This document shows, piece by piece, positions 1-8,425 of a DNA stretch of 33,304 nucleotides; position 1 is the first letter of the stretch, and every line of letters starts with the position of its first letter. Position numbers and translations under genes: made by a program. The DNA is from an uncultured Clostridia bacterium (GTDB lineage: Bacteria > Bacillota > Clostridia > Oscillospirales > Ruminococcaceae): contig CANPYR010000027.1 of the NCBI GenBank assembly GCA_947588805.1, positions 1-33,304 on the forward strand, written 5' to 3'. Under the pieces are notes generated by a model. The model saw only the letters and a program-made list of their open reading frames with translations, had not been told where the DNA came from and made no database searches.

Positions 1-68
1 CCATTCAGGCATTTCTATTACAAGCGCAAAAATGTTTTCAGTCACAATTAGTTCGACTGCGCGCGTTT

Positions 69-144
69 TGGTGAACCATTGGAGATTCGAACTCCAGACC
101 CTTTGATTAAAAGTCAAATGCTCTGCCAACTGAGCTAATGGTTC
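69..144 (-). tRNA. tRNA-Lys (anticodon UUU)
   Basis: Read on the minus strand this is a complete 76-base tRNA with an encoded CCA end. The acceptor stem pairs GAACCAT with ATGGTTC, followed by discriminator A and CCA. The D arm (TAGCTCAGTTGG), the anticodon loop CTTTTAA with anticodon TTT, and the T arm with GTTCGAATC are all present. It decodes AAA/AAG lysine. A perfect promoter lies about 10 bases upstream of the mature 5' end. Confidence 0.97.
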
Positions 145-160
145 GCTTCAAGGCTTAACT

Positions 161-189
161 ATTATATCAAAAGAAAACCGGTTTGTCAA
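161..189 (-). promoter_or_regulatory. sigma-A promoter of tRNA-Lys
   Basis: On the minus strand TTGACA (184-189) and TATAAT (161-166) are separated by exactly 17 bases, a full match to the housekeeping consensus. Predicted transcription starts near 154, about ten bases before the tRNA. Confidence 0.9.
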
Positions 190-319
190 GCTTTTTCAAA
201 AATTTTAAACAAAAAACTTTTATGCGTTCGGATAGACGCATTCCCCTCCCCTTCTTCCCCCTTCGCATCCCCCAAAATCTCCCGCCGGACTTCATTATTC
301 AGCTCCTGCACCTCTTCTT

Positions 320-411
320 TATACATTTATACGCAAAATATACATTATTATTCACGAAATTGTGCATAAAACACTACTTTTCAGCGCTTATAGTGCATAA
401 AGTTCATAAAG
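320..411 (+). promoter_or_regulatory. candidate ArgR-type operator region upstream of argC
   Basis: This AT-rich stretch sits just upstream of the argC promoter and holds several half-site-like words: TTATTCA near 346-352, TGCATAAA at 363-370 and 394-401, and TTCATAAA at 403-410. ArgR operators in Bacillus and E. coli are built from similar TGCATAA-type half sites. I see direct rather than clean inverted spacing, so this is a position-based guess. The rest of 190-435 shows no gene; an open frame at 183-491 is not protein-like. Confidence 0.3.
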
Positions 412-435
412 TTTTAAAAACATTCCCTCAACCCC

Positions 436-463
436 TTGACAAAGGCGCTCTAACTGATATAAT
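436..463 (+). promoter_or_regulatory. sigma-A promoter of the argCJBD operon
   Basis: TTGACA at 436-441 and TATAAT at 458-463 are separated by 16 bases. Transcription would start near 470, leaving a leader of about 50 bases before the argC start. Confidence 0.8.
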
Positions 464-521
464 ATGTTTGATACGTTTATATTTAATATAAAATAAAGCT
501 AAAAATGAAAGGTGAAAAAAT

Positions 522-1472
522 TTGAGCTTCAAGGCATTCATAGACGGGGCCGAGGGAACGACCGGTCTCCAGCTTAAGACAAGACTTTCTGCGCACCGTG
601 ATATCGAGATTTTAGAGATCGACACGGAACTTAGAAAAGATCCCGGCGAGAGATCGAGACTTATGAATATGAGCGACGTGACGTTTTTGTGCCTTCCGGA
701 CAGCGCCGCCGTGGAAGCGGTCGGGCTTTGCAAGAATCCCGAAACCGTTATTATCGACGCTTCTACCGCCCACAGAACCGCTCCGGGCTGGGCGTACGGC
801 TTCGCGGAGCTGAGCGAAGAACACAGAAACGCGATAGCTTCCGGAAAAAGAATCGCTAACCCGGGATGCCACGCCACGGGATTCATTTCTTTGGTATATC
901 CCCTTATCTCCCACGGCATAGCGCCGAAGGACTACCCCTTTACCTGCCACAGCGTCACGGGCTACAGCGGCGGCGGGAAGAAGATGATCTCGCAGTACGA
1001 GGATCCCGAAAGAGATCCCGAATACGACTCCCCGAGACAGTACGGACTCGGGCTTAAGCATAAGCACCTGCCGGAGATGACGGCTATAACCGGGATATCC
1101 GAGCCGCCGGTATTTAATCCTATAGTCGCAGATTTTTACAGCGGCATGGCGGTGAGCGTTCCTATCTGCGAAAGGCTTCTTGACAAAAAAATATCCGTTT
1201 CCGGTCTTATCGATCTTTATAACGAGCACTACCGCGGCTGCGAGCTTATAAGCGCTTCGGGCGCTCCGGAAAGCGGATTTTTAGCCGCCAACAGGATATC
1301 TAAAACCTGCAGGCTTGAAATTTATGTGATGGGAAACGACAGTCAGCTCACGCTCACGGCCGTTTTTGACAACCTCGGAAAAGGAGCTTCGGGCGCTGCG
1401 GTGCAGAATATGAACATCGCGCTCGGGCTTAAAGATACTGCTTATTTAGAAGAAGGAGACGCACTTTTATGA
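522..1472 (+). CDS. argC: N-acetyl-gamma-glutamyl-phosphate reductase, short (type 2) form
   Basis: ArgC reduces N-acetyl-glutamyl-phosphate to the semialdehyde with NADPH, the third step of ornithine and arginine synthesis. The N-terminus (FIDGAEGTTG, residues 7-16) is the dinucleotide-binding turn of the shorter, less common ArgC form of about 310 residues, not the usual 340-350 residue form. The catalytic cysteine is Cys116 in NPGCHATG. The start is a TTG codon at 522, seven bases after AAAGGTG (508-514); the ATG at 505 is out of frame. It is the first gene of argCJBD, and its stop overlaps the start of argJ (ATGA), so the two are translationally coupled. Confidence 0.95.
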   Translation: MSFKAFIDGAEGTTGLQLKTRLSAHRDIEILEIDTELRKDPGERSRLMNMSDVTFLCLPDSAAVEAVGLCKNPETVIIDASTAHRTAPGWAYGFAELSEEHRNAIASGKRIANPGCHATGFISLVYPLISHGIAPKDYPFTCHSVTGYSGGGKKMISQYEDPERDPEYDSPRQYGLGLKHKHLPEMTAITGISEPPVFNPIVADFYSGMAVSVPICERLLDKKISVSGLIDLYNEHYRGCELISASGAPESGFLAANRISKTCRLEIYVMGNDSQLTLTAVFDNLGKGASGAAVQNMNIALGLKDTAYLEEGDALL

Positions 1473-2686
1473 CCAAAAGAATCAATGGCGGCGTATGCGC
1501 GCCGAAGGGTTTCAGGGCTGCGGGGATGCACTGCGGAGTAAGAAAGAACCATTCCAAAAAAGATATCGCTATGATAGTATGCGACGTAAGATGCGCGGCG
1601 GCTGCGGTATATACTCAGAATAAAGTATTCGGCGCGCCGATAACCGTCACAAGAAACAACCTCTCCGACGGATACGCTCAGGCCGTTATCTGCAACTCGG
1701 GAAACGCCAATACCGCAAATCTTGACGGCGTGGAAAAGGCTCAGATGATGTCCGACCTCACGGCTTCGGCGCTCGGTCTTGATTCAAAGGATATAATCGT
1801 GGCTTCGACGGGAGTTATCGGTCAGAGTCTCGACATGGCTCCGATCGAATACGGGATAAACGAGCTTCCTAAGCTTTTAAGCGCCGACGGCGGCTCGGAC
1901 GCGGCGCTCGCTATCATGACCACCGATACAAAGGTAAAGGAGATCTCTCTTGAAACCGAGATCGACGGGAAACCGGTCAGATTCGGAGCTATTTCCAAAG
2001 GCTCCGGGATGATACACCCGAATATGGCTACCATGCTCAGCTTTATCACCTCGGATATAAATATTTCTCCGGAAATGCTCGGCAAAGCGCTAAAGGAAGT
2101 CGTCAAGGATACCTACAACATGATAAGCGTAGACGGCGATACCTCTACTAACGACATGGTATCGGTAATGGCTTCGGGGCTCGCGGGGAATAAGAGGATA
2201 GAAACCGAGGGAGATGGGTATGAAAAGACCGTCGAAGCCCTCAGGGAAATAGGGACTTATATGGCGAGTATGATAGCTGGAGACGGAGAAGGCGCTACCA
2301 AGCTTCTTACCTGCAAGCTTCATGGCGCTAAGGATATCCTCTCCGCGAAGGCTATCGCTAAATCCGTCATAGCTTCAAGTCTTGTCAAAGCGGCGATGTT
2401 CGGCGCTGACGCAAACTGCGGAAGGGTCCTTTGCGCGATGGGATACTCCGGAGAAGATTTCGATCCGTCTAAGGTCTCGGTGTGGTTTGAAAGCGCGGTC
2501 GGAAAGATCAAGGTATGCGAAAAAGGCTGCGGGATGAAATTCGACGAGGATCTTGCAAAAAAGATACTTCTTGAAAAGGAAATAGACATAGTCATAGAGA
2601 TGGAAGAGGGAGAGGGTTACGCAACCGCTTGGGGCTGCGATCTTACTTACGACTATGTAAAAATAAACGGAGACTACAGGACCTGA
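1469..2686 (+). CDS. argJ: bifunctional glutamate N-acetyltransferase / ornithine acetyltransferase
   Basis: ArgJ moves the acetyl group from N-acetylornithine back to glutamate, recycling it, and in bifunctional forms also acetylates glutamate from acetyl-CoA. The 405-residue length is normal. The self-cleavage motif MATML places the nucleophile at Thr188, where the precursor splits into alpha and beta chains; KGSGMIHPN lies just before it. The ATG overlaps the argC stop by four bases. No argA-type synthase lies nearby, which fits a bifunctional enzyme but does not prove it. The stop codon is followed at once by an AT-rich heptad tract (2687-2728). Confidence 0.96.
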   Translation: MTKRINGGVCAPKGFRAAGMHCGVRKNHSKKDIAMIVCDVRCAAAAVYTQNKVFGAPITVTRNNLSDGYAQAVICNSGNANTANLDGVEKAQMMSDLTASALGLDSKDIIVASTGVIGQSLDMAPIEYGINELPKLLSADGGSDAALAIMTTDTKVKEISLETEIDGKPVRFGAISKGSGMIHPNMATMLSFITSDINISPEMLGKALKEVVKDTYNMISVDGDTSTNDMVSVMASGLAGNKRIETEGDGYEKTVEALREIGTYMASMIAGDGEGATKLLTCKLHGAKDILSAKAIAKSVIASSLVKAAMFGADANCGRVLCAMGYSGEDFDPSKVSVWFESAVGKIKVCEKGCGMKFDEDLAKKILLEKEIDIVIEMEEGEGYATAWGCDLTYDYVKINGDYRT

Positions 2687-2728
2687 TTATAAATAATAAA
2701 TGATAAATAATAAATTAAAAATAAAAAA
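2687..2728 (+). repeat. heptad tract after argJ (6 x 7 bp)
   Basis: Six consecutive 7-mers of the form T(T/A/G)ATAAA follow directly after the argJ TGA. Because 7 is not a multiple of 3, successive TAA and TGA triplets fall in all three reading frames. An alternative in-frame argB start at 2700 lies inside the tract and is probably not used. Confidence 0.75.
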
Positions 2729-2753
2729 ACAGGCCCGGTCAGGAGGAGAAAAT

Positions 2754-3620
2754 ATGCCCAGTCAGCTTACAACATCGCAGCACGCCCACGTTTTAGTCAG
2801 CGCGCTGCCATACATACAAAAATACACCGGAAAGGTAGTAGTAGTAAAATACGGCGGGAACGCGATGATAAATCCCGAGCTTAAAAAAGCCGTGATGACG
2901 GATATCGTACTTCTTGCACTGATCGGCGTGAGAATAGTCTTAGTCCACGGCGGCGGGCCGGAGATCACCGATACCCTCAAGGCGCTCGGCAAGGAAAGCA
3001 AGTTCATAAACGGCCTGAGGTATACCGACGCCGAGACCGCAGAGGTCGTGCAGATGGTCTTGGCGGGAAAGATAAATAAGGATCTTGTCTCTCTTATCTC
3101 GCAGTGCGGAGGGAAAGCCCTCGGATTCTGCGGACTTGACGCTGGGATGATAAAATGCAAAAAGCTTGAGGGAAGCGTAGATCTCGGTTACGTCGGAGAC
3201 ATAGTGAGCGTAGATCCGACTCCTCTTGCAAACGCCATCTATAACCGCTATATCCCGGTCGTGGCAACCGTCGGAACGGATGAAAACGGTCAGGTCTATA
3301 ACATAAACGCCGATACCGCCGCAGCGGAAATTGCGGCCGCGCTCGGAGCTGAAAACCTTATCGAGCTTACCGACATAAGAGGTCTTATGAGAGACGTGAA
3401 CGATCCCGATTCTTTGATCCACGAGGTTAAGCTCTCCGAAGTCCAGGCGCTCGTGGACGGCGGCATTATCTCGGGCGGGATGATCCCGAAGGTGAAAAGC
3501 TGCGTTTCGGCGCTCGAAAACGGAGTCAAAAAGGCGGTAATGATAGACGGAAGGATCCAGCACTCGATCCTGATAGAAATGTTCTCTGACGAGGGCATCG
3601 GAACGCTCTTTACAAGGTAG
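2754..3620 (+). CDS. argB: acetylglutamate kinase
   Basis: ArgB phosphorylates N-acetylglutamate, the second and usually feedback-controlled step of arginine synthesis. The amino-acid-kinase fold is clear: the phosphate-binding KYGGNAM at residues 32-38, LVHGGG in the acetylglutamate site, and the C-terminal SGGMIPKV segment. I choose the ATG at 2754 because AGGAGGAG (2741-2748) sits just upstream; the frame is open back to 2700, but that part is heptad-tract sequence and not family-like. This gives 288 residues, normal for the family. The N-terminal helix before KYGG is the kind found in arginine-sensitive hexameric forms, so feedback inhibition is plausible. Confidence 0.95.
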   Translation: MPSQLTTSQHAHVLVSALPYIQKYTGKVVVVKYGGNAMINPELKKAVMTDIVLLALIGVRIVLVHGGGPEITDTLKALGKESKFINGLRYTDAETAEVVQMVLAGKINKDLVSLISQCGGKALGFCGLDAGMIKCKKLEGSVDLGYVGDIVSVDPTPLANAIYNRYIPVVATVGTDENGQVYNINADTAAAEIAAALGAENLIELTDIRGLMRDVNDPDSLIHEVKLSEVQALVDGGIISGGMIPKVKSCVSALENGVKKAVMIDGRIQHSILIEMFSDEGIGTLFTR

Positions 3621-3629
3621 GATTTTAAA

Positions 3630-4823
3630 ATGACAGAATTTGAAAAAATACAGAAACTTGATTCCGAATACGTCTGCCACAGCTACGGAAGATTCCCGGT
3701 AGCGATCGAAAAGGGCAAAAACGCCCTGTGCAGAGATTTTGACGGAAAAAAATACGTGGACTTTACCAGCGGCATCGGGGTGAATTCCCTCGGCTTCTGC
3801 GACGGCGGCTGGGTGAGCGCCGTGACCGAGCAGCTCTCTAAGCTCCAACACATCTCCAACCTTTACTACACCGAGCCCTGCGTTAAGCTCGCTAAGCTTC
3901 TCTGCGAAAAAACAGGGCTTAAAAGAGCGTTCTTCGCAAACGGCGGCGCTGAAGCCAACGAGGGCGCTATTAAAGCCGCAAGAAAGTATTCCTTCGACAA
4001 ATACGGCCGGGGCCGCAGCAAGATAATCACGCTCGAAAATTCCTTCCACGGCCGCACCGTTACCACCCTTTCAGCCACGGGTCAGGACGTTTTCCACAAC
4101 TATTATTTCCCGTTCACCGAGGGGTTTGAATTCGTCCCCGCGGGAGATCTTGAAGCCGTGAAAGCGGCTTCGGACGGAGCCTGCGCGCTGATGATAGAGC
4201 TCATCCAGGGAGAGGGCGGCGTAGTCGCGGTAGACAGGGAGTATGTGAAAAACGCGGAAAAATTCTGCAAGGAAAACGACATTCTTCTCATCATAGACGA
4301 GGTCCAGACAGGTATCGGACGAACCGGAACGCTGTTTTGCTTTGAGCAGTACGGCATAGAGCCGGACATAGTCACGGCCGCGAAAGGAATAGGCGGGGGT
4401 CTGCCGCTGGCGGCGGTGCTTTTCGGGGATAAGACCAAGGACGTTTTCGGCCCCGGAGATCACGCCACGACTTTCGGCGGGAATCCGGTCGCCTGCGCCG
4501 GGGCGGTATATATACTTGAAAGAATGGACTCGGAGTTTTTGGAGGACGTAAAGAAAAAAGGCGAATACATCCGCGAGAGAGTCGGGAAAATGCCGCGCGT
4601 CAAGGGAACTTCGGGTTTGGGGATGATGATCGGGATAGAGCTTGAGGACGGGATCAAGTCGGGGGATGTTGTGAGAAAGGGATTAGAGACGGGGGTTTTG
4701 CTTCTCACGGCGAAGGCGAAGGTAAGGCTTTTGCCGCCGCTCAGCATAAACGCGGAGGAGATCGACGAGGGATTAGAAGCGCTTTATCGGGCGCTTGAGA
4801 AGGTTGGGGAGACAGGGAACTAA
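3630..4823 (+). CDS. argD: acetylornithine aminotransferase
   Basis: ArgD is a class III PLP-dependent transaminase converting N-acetylglutamate semialdehyde to N-acetylornithine. Visible motifs are the phosphate-binding NGGAEANE, the FHGRT segment, the DEVQTG stretch and the PLP lysine Lys252 in AAKGIGGG. Length (397) is normal. It starts nine bases after argB with a Shine-Dalgarno (AAGGTAGGA) inside the argB tail. The usual next gene, argF, is absent. The last codons and stop (GGGAACTAA) belong to the left boundary of repeat A, which recurs with the same bases at three non-coding sites. Confidence 0.95.
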   Translation: MTEFEKIQKLDSEYVCHSYGRFPVAIEKGKNALCRDFDGKKYVDFTSGIGVNSLGFCDGGWVSAVTEQLSKLQHISNLYYTEPCVKLAKLLCEKTGLKRAFFANGGAEANEGAIKAARKYSFDKYGRGRSKIITLENSFHGRTVTTLSATGQDVFHNYYFPFTEGFEFVPAGDLEAVKAASDGACALMIELIQGEGGVVAVDREYVKNAEKFCKENDILLIIDEVQTGIGRTGTLFCFEQYGIEPDIVTAAKGIGGGLPLAAVLFGDKTKDVFGPGDHATTFGGNPVACAGAVYILERMDSEFLEDVKKKGEYIRERVGKMPRVKGTSGLGMMIGIELEDGIKSGDVVRKGLETGVLLLTAKAKVRLLPPLSINAEEIDEGLEALYRALEKVGETGN

Positions 4824-5038
4824 AAAGGTTTCGCCGGCCTTTCCTCAAAAGGCCGCAGGATTCCAAAGGGCTGGCCCTTTGGTCGCGCCCGCAGGCGCGA
4901 AACACTCTATAAGCGTTAGCGTATGCGCAAGAATAAGCGAAACTTATGTGCAAGAATAAGCGAAGCGTATATGCCAAAGAGGGGTACGGGGAGACGCCGC
5001 AGGCCGTCTCCCCTTTTGACGGCTAATGCTGTCAAAAC
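4806..5038 (+). repeat. repeat A, copy 1 (hairpin chain)
   Basis: This copy holds five hairpins in a row: CGGCCTTT/AAAGGCCG (4835-4855), CCAAAGGGC/GCCCTTTGG (4863-4882), TCGCGCC/GGCGCGA (4883-4900), GGGGAGACG/CGTCTCCCC (4988-5013) and TTTTGACGGC/GCTGTCAAAA (5014-5037). Between the third and fourth is a degenerate tandem repeat around AAGAATAAGCGAA. Other copies are at 10211, 15406 and 22660, all in the same orientation. Its left edge provides the stop codon of argD. Minus-strand open frames in it are shared between copies only because the DNA is. Confidence 0.88.
4988..5017 (+). terminator. possible rho-independent terminator of argCJBD inside repeat A
   Basis: A nine-pair GC-rich stem (GGGGAGACG with CGTCTCCCC) is followed by only four T residues. 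It is the best termination signal after argD, but the weak U-tract and its presence in every full-length A copy make this uncertain. Confidence 0.4.
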
Positions 5039-5060
5039 AAGAAGCCCCGGCATACGCACA

Positions 5061-5140
5061 AAGTAAAATCAGCGGCAGAAAACTATAGGTTCAGTTTGAT
5101 AAGCTTTATGACTGTAGAATAATAAAGTCAGAAGCAGAGC
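5061..5140 (+). repeat. repeat B, copy 1
   Basis: A module beginning AAGTAAAATCAGCGGCAG, then GGCAGAAAACTATAGG and ending near AGTCAGAAGCAGA. It links repeat A to repeat C. Related copies are at 10531-10610, 12078-12161, 15515-15540 (shortened) and 22920-23003. An inverted, diverged arm is at 5263-5294, so C copy 1 sits between B arms facing each other. Confidence 0.75.
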
Positions 5141-5147
5141 CCCTCGT

Positions 5148-5231
5148 GCGGCGGCGAGATTCGCGGGCCGGGCGGGAGGGTGGGGAGCAGTCGGTAGCGC
5201 TTCTGCAGAAAGTAGCGAATCTCGCCGCCGC
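5148..5231 (+). repeat. repeat C, copy 1 (84 bp, basic form)
   Basis: Perfect 17-bp terminal inverted repeats, GCGGCGGCGAGATTCGC (5148-5164) and its complement (5215-5231), enclose a G-rich stretch and the conserved core GCAGTCGGTAGCG. This is the form without insert D and serves as the empty reference for copies at 10617, 15545, 20416 and 23008. Confidence 0.9.
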
Positions 5232-5262
5232 CCCCACGCAAGCCCTCCTATCGCAGAAATTT

Positions 5263-5294
5263 GAAATAGAAGCAGTCCCCCATAGCTTTCTGCC
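5263..5294 (-). repeat. inverted B arm flanking C copy 1
   Basis: CCCCATAGCTTTCTGCC at the right end is the complement, with three differences, of GGCAGAAAACTATAGG at 5074-5089. The whole 5074-5294 block can therefore be read as one large imperfect palindrome with C in the middle. Confidence 0.6.
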
Positions 5295-5319
5295 ATCACA
5301 CCCTCTCCCCACATCCCCA

Positions 5320-5360
5320 AATAAATCAGGCGCAGGAACCCCTTCTCCTGCGCCTTGTCT
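5320..5360 (-). terminator. hairpin terminator downstream of glnN
   Basis: A ten-pair stem, AGGCGCAGGA (5328-5337) with TCCTGCGCCT (5346-5355), has an eight-base loop. On the minus strand it is followed by GATTTATTTG; on the plus strand by TTGTCTGTTTT. It lies about 40 bases after the glnN stop and could work in both directions. Confidence 0.6.
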
Positions 5361-5363
5361 GTT

Positions 5364-5391
5364 TTCTGACCTTCTCAATTCTGCCCTCTGA
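5364..5391 (-). repeat. heptad tract after glnN (4 x 7 bp)
   Basis: Plus-strand 7-mers TTCTGAC, CTTCTCA, ATTCTGC and CCTCTGA end seven bases from the glnN stop at 5398-5400. The same CTGA/CAGA style recurs after nif3, the BtuF-like gene and secA, with different sequence each time. Confidence 0.65.
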
Positions 5392-5397
5392 TCGGCT

Positions 5398-7488
5398 TTA
5401 TTCCACCGCGAACAGCATTCTGCCGTAGGTCGGGTAGGGCCAGTATTTTTCGCCCACGAGCGTTTCTATCTCGTCTGCCGAAGCGCGTAGCTCGTTCATC
5501 GCCGGGATGATTACGTCCCTTAATCTGTCGGCGGTCTCCTGACTGCTGCCGCCGAGAGTCCTGCTCAGCTCTTCAAGCTTAAGCATCCTCTTATACATCT
5601 CCGTCGAAAGCGACGTGAGTCTTTTTATCATATCCTTCTCAAACCCGCACTCAACATCCGCTACGCCTTTGAGACCGGATATTACCTCCGACATCTTCCT
5701 TACATATGTAGATACCGCCGGGAGGATATCCTTCTTCGACATCTCTATCATTGTAAGCGCTTCTATCTTTATCACTTTACAGTAGTTTTCAAGATAAATC
5801 TGGTATCTCGATTCAAGCTCCGTTCTTGAAAATACTCCCTGACGGCCGAAGAGCGCTACGTTTTCTTCATCCAAAAGATGCGGGAGCGCGTCGGGAGTGG
5901 TCCTTAGGTTATGAAGCCCTCGCTTCTCGGCTTCCTTTATCCATTCCTCGCTGTAGCCGTCGCCGTTGAAAAGAATATTCCTGTTTTCGGTTATCGTTCT
6001 TCTTATAAGCTCCTCCAGCGCTTCGTTGAAGCTCTCCGCGTCCTTGTCCCTGAGCTCCGCATAGAATCTGTCAAGCTCGTCGGCAAGAACGGTGTTTAAC
6101 ATCGTCGTCGGAATCGCAATCGAGCTTGCGGAACCGGGGCTTCGGAATTCAAACTTGTTTCCCGTGAACGCAAACGGCGAGGTCCGGTTTCTGTCGGTAG
6201 TATCCCGCTTGAAGTGCGGAAGAACATCCACCCCTATCTCCATATCTATCCTCTTCTTGCCCTCGTACTTGCTACCCTCAACTATAGAATCAAGTATCTC
6301 CGTGAGCTCGTCTCCCAAGAACATAGATATTATCGCCGGCGGCGCTTCATTCGCACCGAGCCTGTGATCGTTTCCCGCAGAAGCTACGGATATCCTTAAA
6401 AGATCCTGATATTCGTTCACGCCCTTTATCACTGCGCAGAGGAAAAGAAGAAACTGCGCGTTCTCTCTCGGAGTCTTCCCCGGCTCGAAGAGGTTTATCC
6501 CCTCCGAAGTCTGGACCGACCAGTTGTCATGCTTTCCCGAGCCGTTTATCCCCTCAAAGGGCTTCTCGTGAAGAAGGCACTTGAAGCCGTGACGGTGAGC
6601 GACCTTTCTTAAAAGCTCCATGGTGAGCTGGTTATGATCTGAAGCTATGTTTGCAGTCGAATATATCGGCGCAAGCTCGTGCTGAGACGGCGCGACCTCG
6701 TTATGCTCCGTCTTCGCCATCACGCCAAGCTTCCAAAGCTCCGCGTCAAGATCCCTCATGAAAGCTTTTACCTTCATTTTAAGCATCCCGTAGTAGTGAT
6801 CCTCAAGCTCCTGACCTTTAGGCGGCTTCGCTCCGAAAAGCGTGCGGCCGGTATAGATAAGATCCTTTCTTCTTGCATACATATCCCTATCTATAAGAAA
6901 ATACTCCTGCTCCGGCCCGCAGGTAGATATCACGCCTTTTGTCTCTACGCCGAAGAGCGAAAGGATCCTTTTTGCGGAACGGTTAAGCGCTTCCATGGAT
7001 CTCAAAAGCGGCGTTTTATTATCAAGCGCTTCACCGCTGTAGGAACAAAAAGCGGTAGGTATGCAGAGGGTATTTTCCTTTATAAACGCGTAAGACGTAG
7101 GGTCCCAGGCGGTATATCCCCTCGCTTCAAAGGTCGCTCGAAGGCCGCCCGAGGGAAAGCTCGAGCCGTCGGTTTCGCCTTTTATGAGTTCTTTTCCCTT
7201 GAATTCCATTATCGGCTCTCCGTCCTTTACTCCGGACAGGAAGCTGTCGTGCTTTTCGGCTGTTATGCCTGTAAGCGGCTGGAACCAGTGTGTGAAGTGA
7301 GTAGCGCCGTGTTCGAGCGCCCAGTCCCGCATAGCGGAAGCTACCTTGGAAGCGACGGAGGAATCGAGCGGTCTGCCCGACTCTATCGTTTTCCTCAGCG
7401 CTTCATAAGCGTCCACCGGCAGTCTTTCGCGCATGACCTTATCGTCAAAGACCGCGCTGCCGAAGGTTTCGGATATCAGATTTGACAT
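5398..7488 (-). CDS. glnN: glutamine synthetase type III
   Basis: This enzyme makes glutamine from glutamate, ammonia and ATP. At 696 residues it is much longer than GlnA type I (about 450) and matches the GSIII class. Recognisable stretches are [10 protein letters not shown], the ammonia/glutamate-site region [21 protein letters not shown], and [12 protein letters not shown] near residue 430, all GSIII-type. The frame is open to a TTG at 7581, but that codon is part of the -35 box of a strong promoter, while the ATG at 7488 has GGAGG six bases upstream, so I use 7488. It is transcribed alone. No GlnR or NtrC operator is recognisable. Confidence 0.96.
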   Translation of the reverse strand: MSNLISETFGSAVFDDKVMRERLPVDAYEALRKTIESGRPLDSSVASKVASAMRDWALEHGATHFTHWFQPLTGITAEKHDSFLSGVKDGEPIMEFKGKELIKGETDGSSFPSGGLRATFEARGYTAWDPTSYAFIKENTLCIPTAFCSYSGEALDNKTPLLRSMEALNRSAKRILSLFGVETKGVISTCGPEQEYFLIDRDMYARRKDLIYTGRTLFGAKPPKGQELEDHYYGMLKMKVKAFMRDLDAELWKLGVMAKTEHNEVAPSQHELAPIYSTANIASDHNQLTMELLRKVAHRHGFKCLLHEKPFEGINGSGKHDNWSVQTSEGINLFEPGKTPRENAQFLLFLCAVIKGVNEYQDLLRISVASAGNDHRLGANEAPPAIISMFLGDELTEILDSIVEGSKYEGKKRIDMEIGVDVLPHFKRDTTDRNRTSPFAFTGNKFEFRSPGSASSIAIPTTMLNTVLADELDRFYAELRDKDAESFNEALEELIRRTITENRNILFNGDGYSEEWIKEAEKRGLHNLRTTPDALPHLLDEENVALFGRQGVFSRTELESRYQIYLENYCKVIKIEALTMIEMSKKDILPAVSTYVRKMSEVISGLKGVADVECGFEKDMIKRLTSLSTEMYKRMLKLEELSRTLGGSSQETADRLRDVIIPAMNELRASADEIETLVGEKYWPYPTYGRMLFAVE

Positions 7489-7552
7489 ATTTTCCTCCAG
7501 TCGGCGCCGAGAGCCATTCGCCCCGGCCCCTGATATAAAAAGTGACATTAAG

Positions 7553-7581
7553 AGTATAGTACTTTTTTGGGTGAATGTCAA
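7553..7581 (-). promoter_or_regulatory. sigma-A promoter of glnN
   Basis: TTGACA (7576-7581) and TATACT (7553-7558) on the minus strand are separated by 17 bases. Transcription would start near 7546, giving a leader of about 58 bases before the ATG at 7488. Confidence 0.85.
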
Positions 7582-7590
7582 TATGGAAGA

Positions 7591-7624
7591 TGGAAAGTTA
7601 GAGAGTTAGAGGGTTAGAGGGGGA
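7591..7624. repeat. period-8 tract upstream of glnN
   Basis: AGTTAGAG, AGTTAGAG, GGTTAGAG and GGGGAG follow in direct repeats just upstream of the glnN -35 box. This tract is not at a gene 3' end. Confidence 0.6.
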
Positions 7625-7727
7625 GCAGACGTCTCACCTTTCAACAGTTCTGCTGTCAAAAATATTGTGCTTGGATGTCGTGCGCGTACAATATGATAAT
7701 TATGATAATTAGAAGTAGGGACTTGGA

Positions 7728-7812
7728 AAGGCGGCGAGATCCGCGGTAGAGGGCGGGAGGGAGGGCGCAGTCGGTAGCGATTCAGCAGGAAAGCAGCGAA
7801 TCTCGCCGCCGC
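7728..7812 (+). repeat. repeat C, copy 2 (basic form)
   Basis: Left arm GGCGGCGAGATCCGC and right arm GCGAATCTCGCCGCC enclose GCAGTCGGTAGCGATTCAGC. One unpaired change (T to C in the left arm) sets it apart from copy 1. No D insert. Confidence 0.88.
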
Positions 7813-7838
7813 GTATGCAAGATTGCCGTTTTGCAGAA

Positions 7839-8000
7839 AGTGAAAAATAAATGCAGGAAGCTGTAGATTCATCCTGCTCGGCTTTCCTCCTGCGCCAAAT
7901 AAAAAAAGAAGCGGAAAGCATGTTTTCAGTCGGCTCCGGCAGTAGTTTGGAACTACAGCAGATATTATCCTACAGCTTTCTGCTTCTATCTTTTATTTTT
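7839..8000. repeat. large imperfect inverted repeat with B-type arms
   Basis: GCAGGAAGCTGTAG (7853-7866) is the complement of CTACAGCTTTCTGC (7970-7983) with one mismatch, and the arms extend into GAAAAATAAA-type sequence on both sides. A smaller hairpin, GTAGTT/AACTAC (7942-7956), sits inside. No gene is visible between 7582 and 8049. Confidence 0.65.
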
Positions 8001-8049
8001 CGCGGCGGGAAATGGAAATCCCGGCAAAGCGCAGCTTCCGCCGCCCGCT

Positions 8050-8394
8050 CTATCTCCCGAACTTCCCCTGATAAAGATTCCCGATGCACTGCCCGAAATA
8101 TGTCCCCAGCGCGGTCAGGATCAAATATATCCATGCCGTGACGTTGTAAAAAATAAACATTACCGGCAGAAATAATACCGCCGAAATAAGCGGCAAAAGC
8201 GGATCCCGCCCGTTTTTTCTGCCGTAGAAATACCCCGCCGCCATACATCCGCAGCAATCAAGTATCGGAACCATGTTGTATATATCCCCGCGCTGCATTC
8301 CGATCGCAGCAAAGGGAAGCGCAAAATATATCGCAAGTATGACTACCGCATACGGGAGCGCTTTTAAAAATCTTTTCCCGAGATTCGATTTCAT
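8050..8394 (-). CDS. small four-helix membrane protein, function unknown
   Basis: This 114-residue protein is mostly hydrophobic, with four likely membrane helices near residues 12-32, 41-58, 65-84 and 86-104, and a positively charged N-terminus (MKSNLGKRFLK). A cysteine cluster (DCCGC, near residue 46) starts the second helix. The ATG at 8394 has AAGGATGGG upstream. It lies 31 bases after rqcH on the same strand, so both are probably on one transcript. I do not recognise a family, and nothing in the sequence shows what it does. Confidence 0.7.
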   Translation of the reverse strand: MKSNLGKRFLKALPYAVVILAIYFALPFAAIGMQRGDIYNMVPILDCCGCMAAGYFYGRKNGRDPLLPLISAVLFLPVMFIFYNVTAWIYLILTALGTYFGQCIGNLYQGKFGR

Positions 8395-8425
8395 CCCTAT
8401 CCCATCCTTTACAGCAAAATTTCGC

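Noticed and set aside
183..491. 102-residue frame between tRNA-Lys and argC
   Set aside because: It runs across the tRNA promoter and the argC promoter and has no protein-like pattern.
4741..4977. Minus-strand open frame in repeat A sharing a peptide with the frame at 22641-22892
   Set aside because: The shared peptide follows from the repeated DNA. There is no consistent start or ribosome binding site, copy 3 deletes most of it, and copy 2 interrupts it.
5148..5231. Terminal inverted repeats as an insertion sequence or transposon end
   Set aside because: No transposase frame fits inside any C element and no target duplications are visible; called a repeat instead.
7489..7581. N-terminal extension of glnN to TTG 7581
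   Set aside because: The codon lies in the -35 box of the gene's own promoter; the ATG at 7488 has the ribosome binding site.
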